Under the pieces are notes generated by a model. That model was not told the origin of the DNA, did no database searches, and worked only from the letters and a program-made list of their open reading frames with translations. DNA of 34,334 nt from Clostridium psychrophilum (lineage in GTDB: Bacteria > Bacillota > Clostridia > Clostridiales > Clostridiaceae), in contig NZ_JAHLEC010000034.1 in the NCBI RefSeq assembly GCF_018861705.1, forward strand, positions 1 to 34,334, given 5' to 3'. Both the position numbers and the translations under genes were made by a program. Below, one piece after another: positions 32,699 to 34,334 of this stretch; position 1 is the stretch's first letter; the number at the start of each line of letters is the position of its first letter.

Positions 32699-33662
32699 TG
32701 ATAAATTAACATATATAGTAAGAGCAAATATTAAAGATGAAAAAATAAGAGACTATTTAAGGTATTCAGAAAGTTTATCTGGTAGGTTTATAAAAAGTTC
32801 GGGGCTCACTGGAAAATTACTTGTAAACAATAAAGTTGTAAAACTAAATCACAGAATAAATTCTGATGATATAATAGAAATAGATATGAAGAGGAATGAG
32901 CATCAGAATATTGAACCTGAAAAGATGGATTTAGACATTGCATATGATGATATAGATCTTTTGATTGTAAATAAAAGACCAGGCATAGTAGTTCATCCTA
33001 CTCGTGGTTATCCAAATGGAACACTTGCAAACGGAGTTTTGTATTATTTTAAAGAGAGAGGCGAAAAATGCATAGTTAGATTAGTAAGTCGCTTAGACAT
33101 GGATACTTCAGGGCTTATAATAATTGCAAAAAATCAATTCTCACATATGGCATTAGCTAGAGACATGCAGAGCAAAGACATGCAGAGCAAAGACATGCAG
33201 AGCAAAGACATATCAAACAAAGATGCGGCGAGTAAAATTTTTGAGAAAAGTTATATGGCAGTTGTTCATGGCAATATGCAAAATAAATCTGGAACCATTG
33301 ACTTGCCTATTGGAAAGCCTGATGAGGGATGTATAAATAGACAAGTTTGTGATGATGGGCAAAGAAGTATAACTCATTACGAAGTTATTGATTCTTATAA
33401 AAATGCTGACTTGGTGAAAGTAACTTTGGAAACTGGTAGAACACATCAAATACGTGTTCATTTTAGTCATATTGGTCATCCGCTTTATGGAGACAGCCTA
33501 TATGGGTCTAGTGATCCTGATTATATTAATAGGCAGGCACTTCATGCTTATAAACTAATTATTCCACAGCCAAGAACTGGCGAGCAACTCACAATTGAGT
33601 CAAAACTTCCAGATGATATTAATGAATTAATTAATAAACTAAAAGCAGAAAGTGGTATATAA
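32685..33662 (+). CDS. RluA-family pseudouridine synthase
   Basis: A 325-residue enzyme that converts uridine to pseudouridine in rRNA or tRNA. An S4-like N-terminal domain (about 1-70) precedes the catalytic domain, with RLVSRLDMDTSGL (catalytic Asp138) and LETGRTHQIRVHFSHIGHPL. Between the two catalytic parts an added segment (from about residue 160) is made of DMQSK units: three identical 15-bp repeats followed by two diverged copies. The start is a TTG at 32685, or the in-frame TTG at 32691; both lie inside ridA and lack a strong ribosome binding site, so translation is probably coupled. A terminator follows. Confidence 0.9.
   Translation: MLLLSDKLTYIVRANIKDEKIRDYLRYSESLSGRFIKSSGLTGKLLVNNKVVKLNHRINSDDIIEIDMKRNEHQNIEPEKMDLDIAYDDIDLLIVNKRPGIVVHPTRGYPNGTLANGVLYYFKERGEKCIVRLVSRLDMDTSGLIIIAKNQFSHMALARDMQSKDMQSKDMQSKDISNKDAASKIFEKSYMAVVHGNMQNKSGTIDLPIGKPDEGCINRQVCDDGQRSITHYEVIDSYKNADLVKVTLETGRTHQIRVHFSHIGHPLYGDSLYGSSDPDYINRQALHAYKLIIPQPRTGEQLTIESKLPDDINELINKLKAESGI
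33162..33236 (+). repeat. 15-bp in-frame tandem repeats in the RluA gene
   Basis: GACATGCAGAGCAAA occurs at 33162-33176, 33177-33191 and 33192-33206. Two diverged copies (GACATATCAAACAAA, GATGCGGCGAGTAAA) follow to 33236. All units keep the frame and encode DMQSK, DISNK and DAASK. Confidence 0.9.
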
Positions 33663-33710
33663 AAAGCACAAACTATAAACTAATTAATTAGTTTATAGTT
33701 TGCGCTTTTT
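33661..33710. terminator. Bidirectional terminator after the RluA gene
   Basis: AAAAAGC pairs with GCTTTTT, and CAAACTATAAACTAATT with AATTAGTTTATAGTTTG, with one A-C mismatch. It separates the yqeK-LCP-ridA-rluA run from the IS30 element. Confidence 0.9.
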
Positions 33711-33887
33711 ATATGTTATTTCCTCTTATTTAAATTCTGCAAGAATCTATCTAAATTTTTGTCCTGTCTTCGTTTTCTTCTTTTTAACTTGTTGTAAAAT
33801 GAAGTTGAACCAATAAAAATCCATAGCGGATTAATTCTGTGTTATGCTTTAATCGTCACAACTAAAACACACAGGAGGATAATCACT

Positions 33888-34334
33888 ATGGAATACCCAA
33901 ATAATAACACACAATCACGTAAAAATAAACACTTGAACTTGGAAGAACGCGTTATGATAGAAATTCGTCTTAAGGATGGCTTTTCGCCATATAAAATAGC
34001 TAAGGAACTTGAACGTCCAATAAATACTATTCTCAATGAAATACATCGTGGTATTACAACTCAAATCAAACAAGGTAAACCAGTTGAGATGTACCTTGCA
34101 GATACTGGTGAAGCCATTTACAGAAAGCATCGTCTAAATTCTTGTCGTGCCTTTAAGCGGTTAGAATGCTGTGAATTTATAAATTTTGTAGTGGATATGA
34201 TTAAAAATTCATCGTGGTCTCCAGATGCTTGTGTGGGTAATTCACTTGAAGCTAAACTGTTTAACCGATCTGAAATAGTCTGCACTAAAACATTGTACAA
34301 TTATATTGATCTTGGTTTACTTAGCGTTAAAAAC
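33888..34334 (+). CDS. IS30-family transposase (5' part, cut by window edge)
   Basis: The first 149 codons of a transposase. After a hydrophilic start, HLNLEERVMIEIRLKDGFSP followed by YKIAKELERPINTILNEIHRG is the helix-turn-helix DNA-binding domain at the N-terminus of IS30 transposases; YRKHRLNSC and later SSWSPDACVGN also match. ATG 33888 has ACAGGAGG close upstream. The DDE catalytic domain would lie beyond the window. The left end of the element should lie between about 33720 and 33880, but no terminal repeat can be set without the other end. Confidence 0.85.
   Translation, partial: MEYPNNNTQSRKNKHLNLEERVMIEIRLKDGFSPYKIAKELERPINTILNEIHRGITTQIKQGKPVEMYLADTGEAIYRKHRLNSCRAFKRLECCEFINFVVDMIKNSSWSPDACVGNSLEAKLFNRSEIVCTKTLYNYIDLGLLSVKN

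Overview
The window is about 34 kb of chromosome from a low-GC Gram-positive bacterium, most likely a Clostridium sensu stricto or a close relative. The A/T-rich codon use, strong GGAGG-type ribosome binding sites, frequent GTG/TTG starts and many hairpin-plus-T terminators fit this. So do the gene sets: radC-mreBCD-minCDE-rodA-mgsA, the pair of sporulation-type genes ahead of a radical SAM/DUF2344 pair, and rng-rplU-prp-rpmA-obg-yhbY-nadD-yqeK-LCP. Almost every gene is on the + strand. The species cannot be fixed from the sequence alone.

Layout. Positions 1-2263 hold the first codons of a leftward gene, an MFS efflux-type transporter and a DedA/TVP38 membrane protein. From 2264 to 3774 the DNA is mostly non-coding, with a 50-residue zinc-ribbon gene and a tRNA-Leu(CAA), both on the minus strand. 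From 3775 to 7646 come polA, coaE and a lytic transglycosylase. Positions 7690-9732 are accessory-like: tRNA-Leu(AAG) behind a promoter with a long inverted repeat, a Cys-rich FmdB-like miniprotein, a 40-residue basic/acidic peptide gene, a Met-rich protein, and two copies of an undescribed-looking palindromic repeat. A GNAT acetyltransferase, a SPOR-domain protein and a DUF4321 protein follow.

Positions 11887-18749 are the shape and division block: maf, radC, mreB, mreC, mreD, minC, minD, minE, rodA. The PBP2 gene (mrdA) that commonly sits between mreD and minC in clostridia is absent, and only hairpins lie in the gap. An IS element with YREK transposase motif, imperfect terminal repeats and an 11-bp target duplication then separates rodA from mgsA (18788-20439).

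From 20986 to 26404 lie a small membrane protein and an M50 (SpoIVFB-like) protease, a TIGR03960-type radical SAM protein with its DUF2344 partner, and RNase G. A third, inverted copy of the palindromic repeat starts at the rng stop codon and ends just before the promoter of the L21 leader. The ribosome/GTPase operon (rplU, prp, rpmA, obg, yhbY) is followed by nadD, yqeK, an LCP cell-wall ligase with a hexanucleotide repeat tract, ridA and an RluA-type pseudouridine synthase carrying an in-frame 15-bp repeat insertion. The window ends inside an IS30-family transposase.

The best candidate for something new is the three-copy repeat family (8543-8646, 8892-9044, 26401-26616). Its long stem shows paired base changes between copies and its 3' tail is invariant, which points to a conserved folded RNA or single-stranded DNA, plausibly a non-autonomous transposon end.
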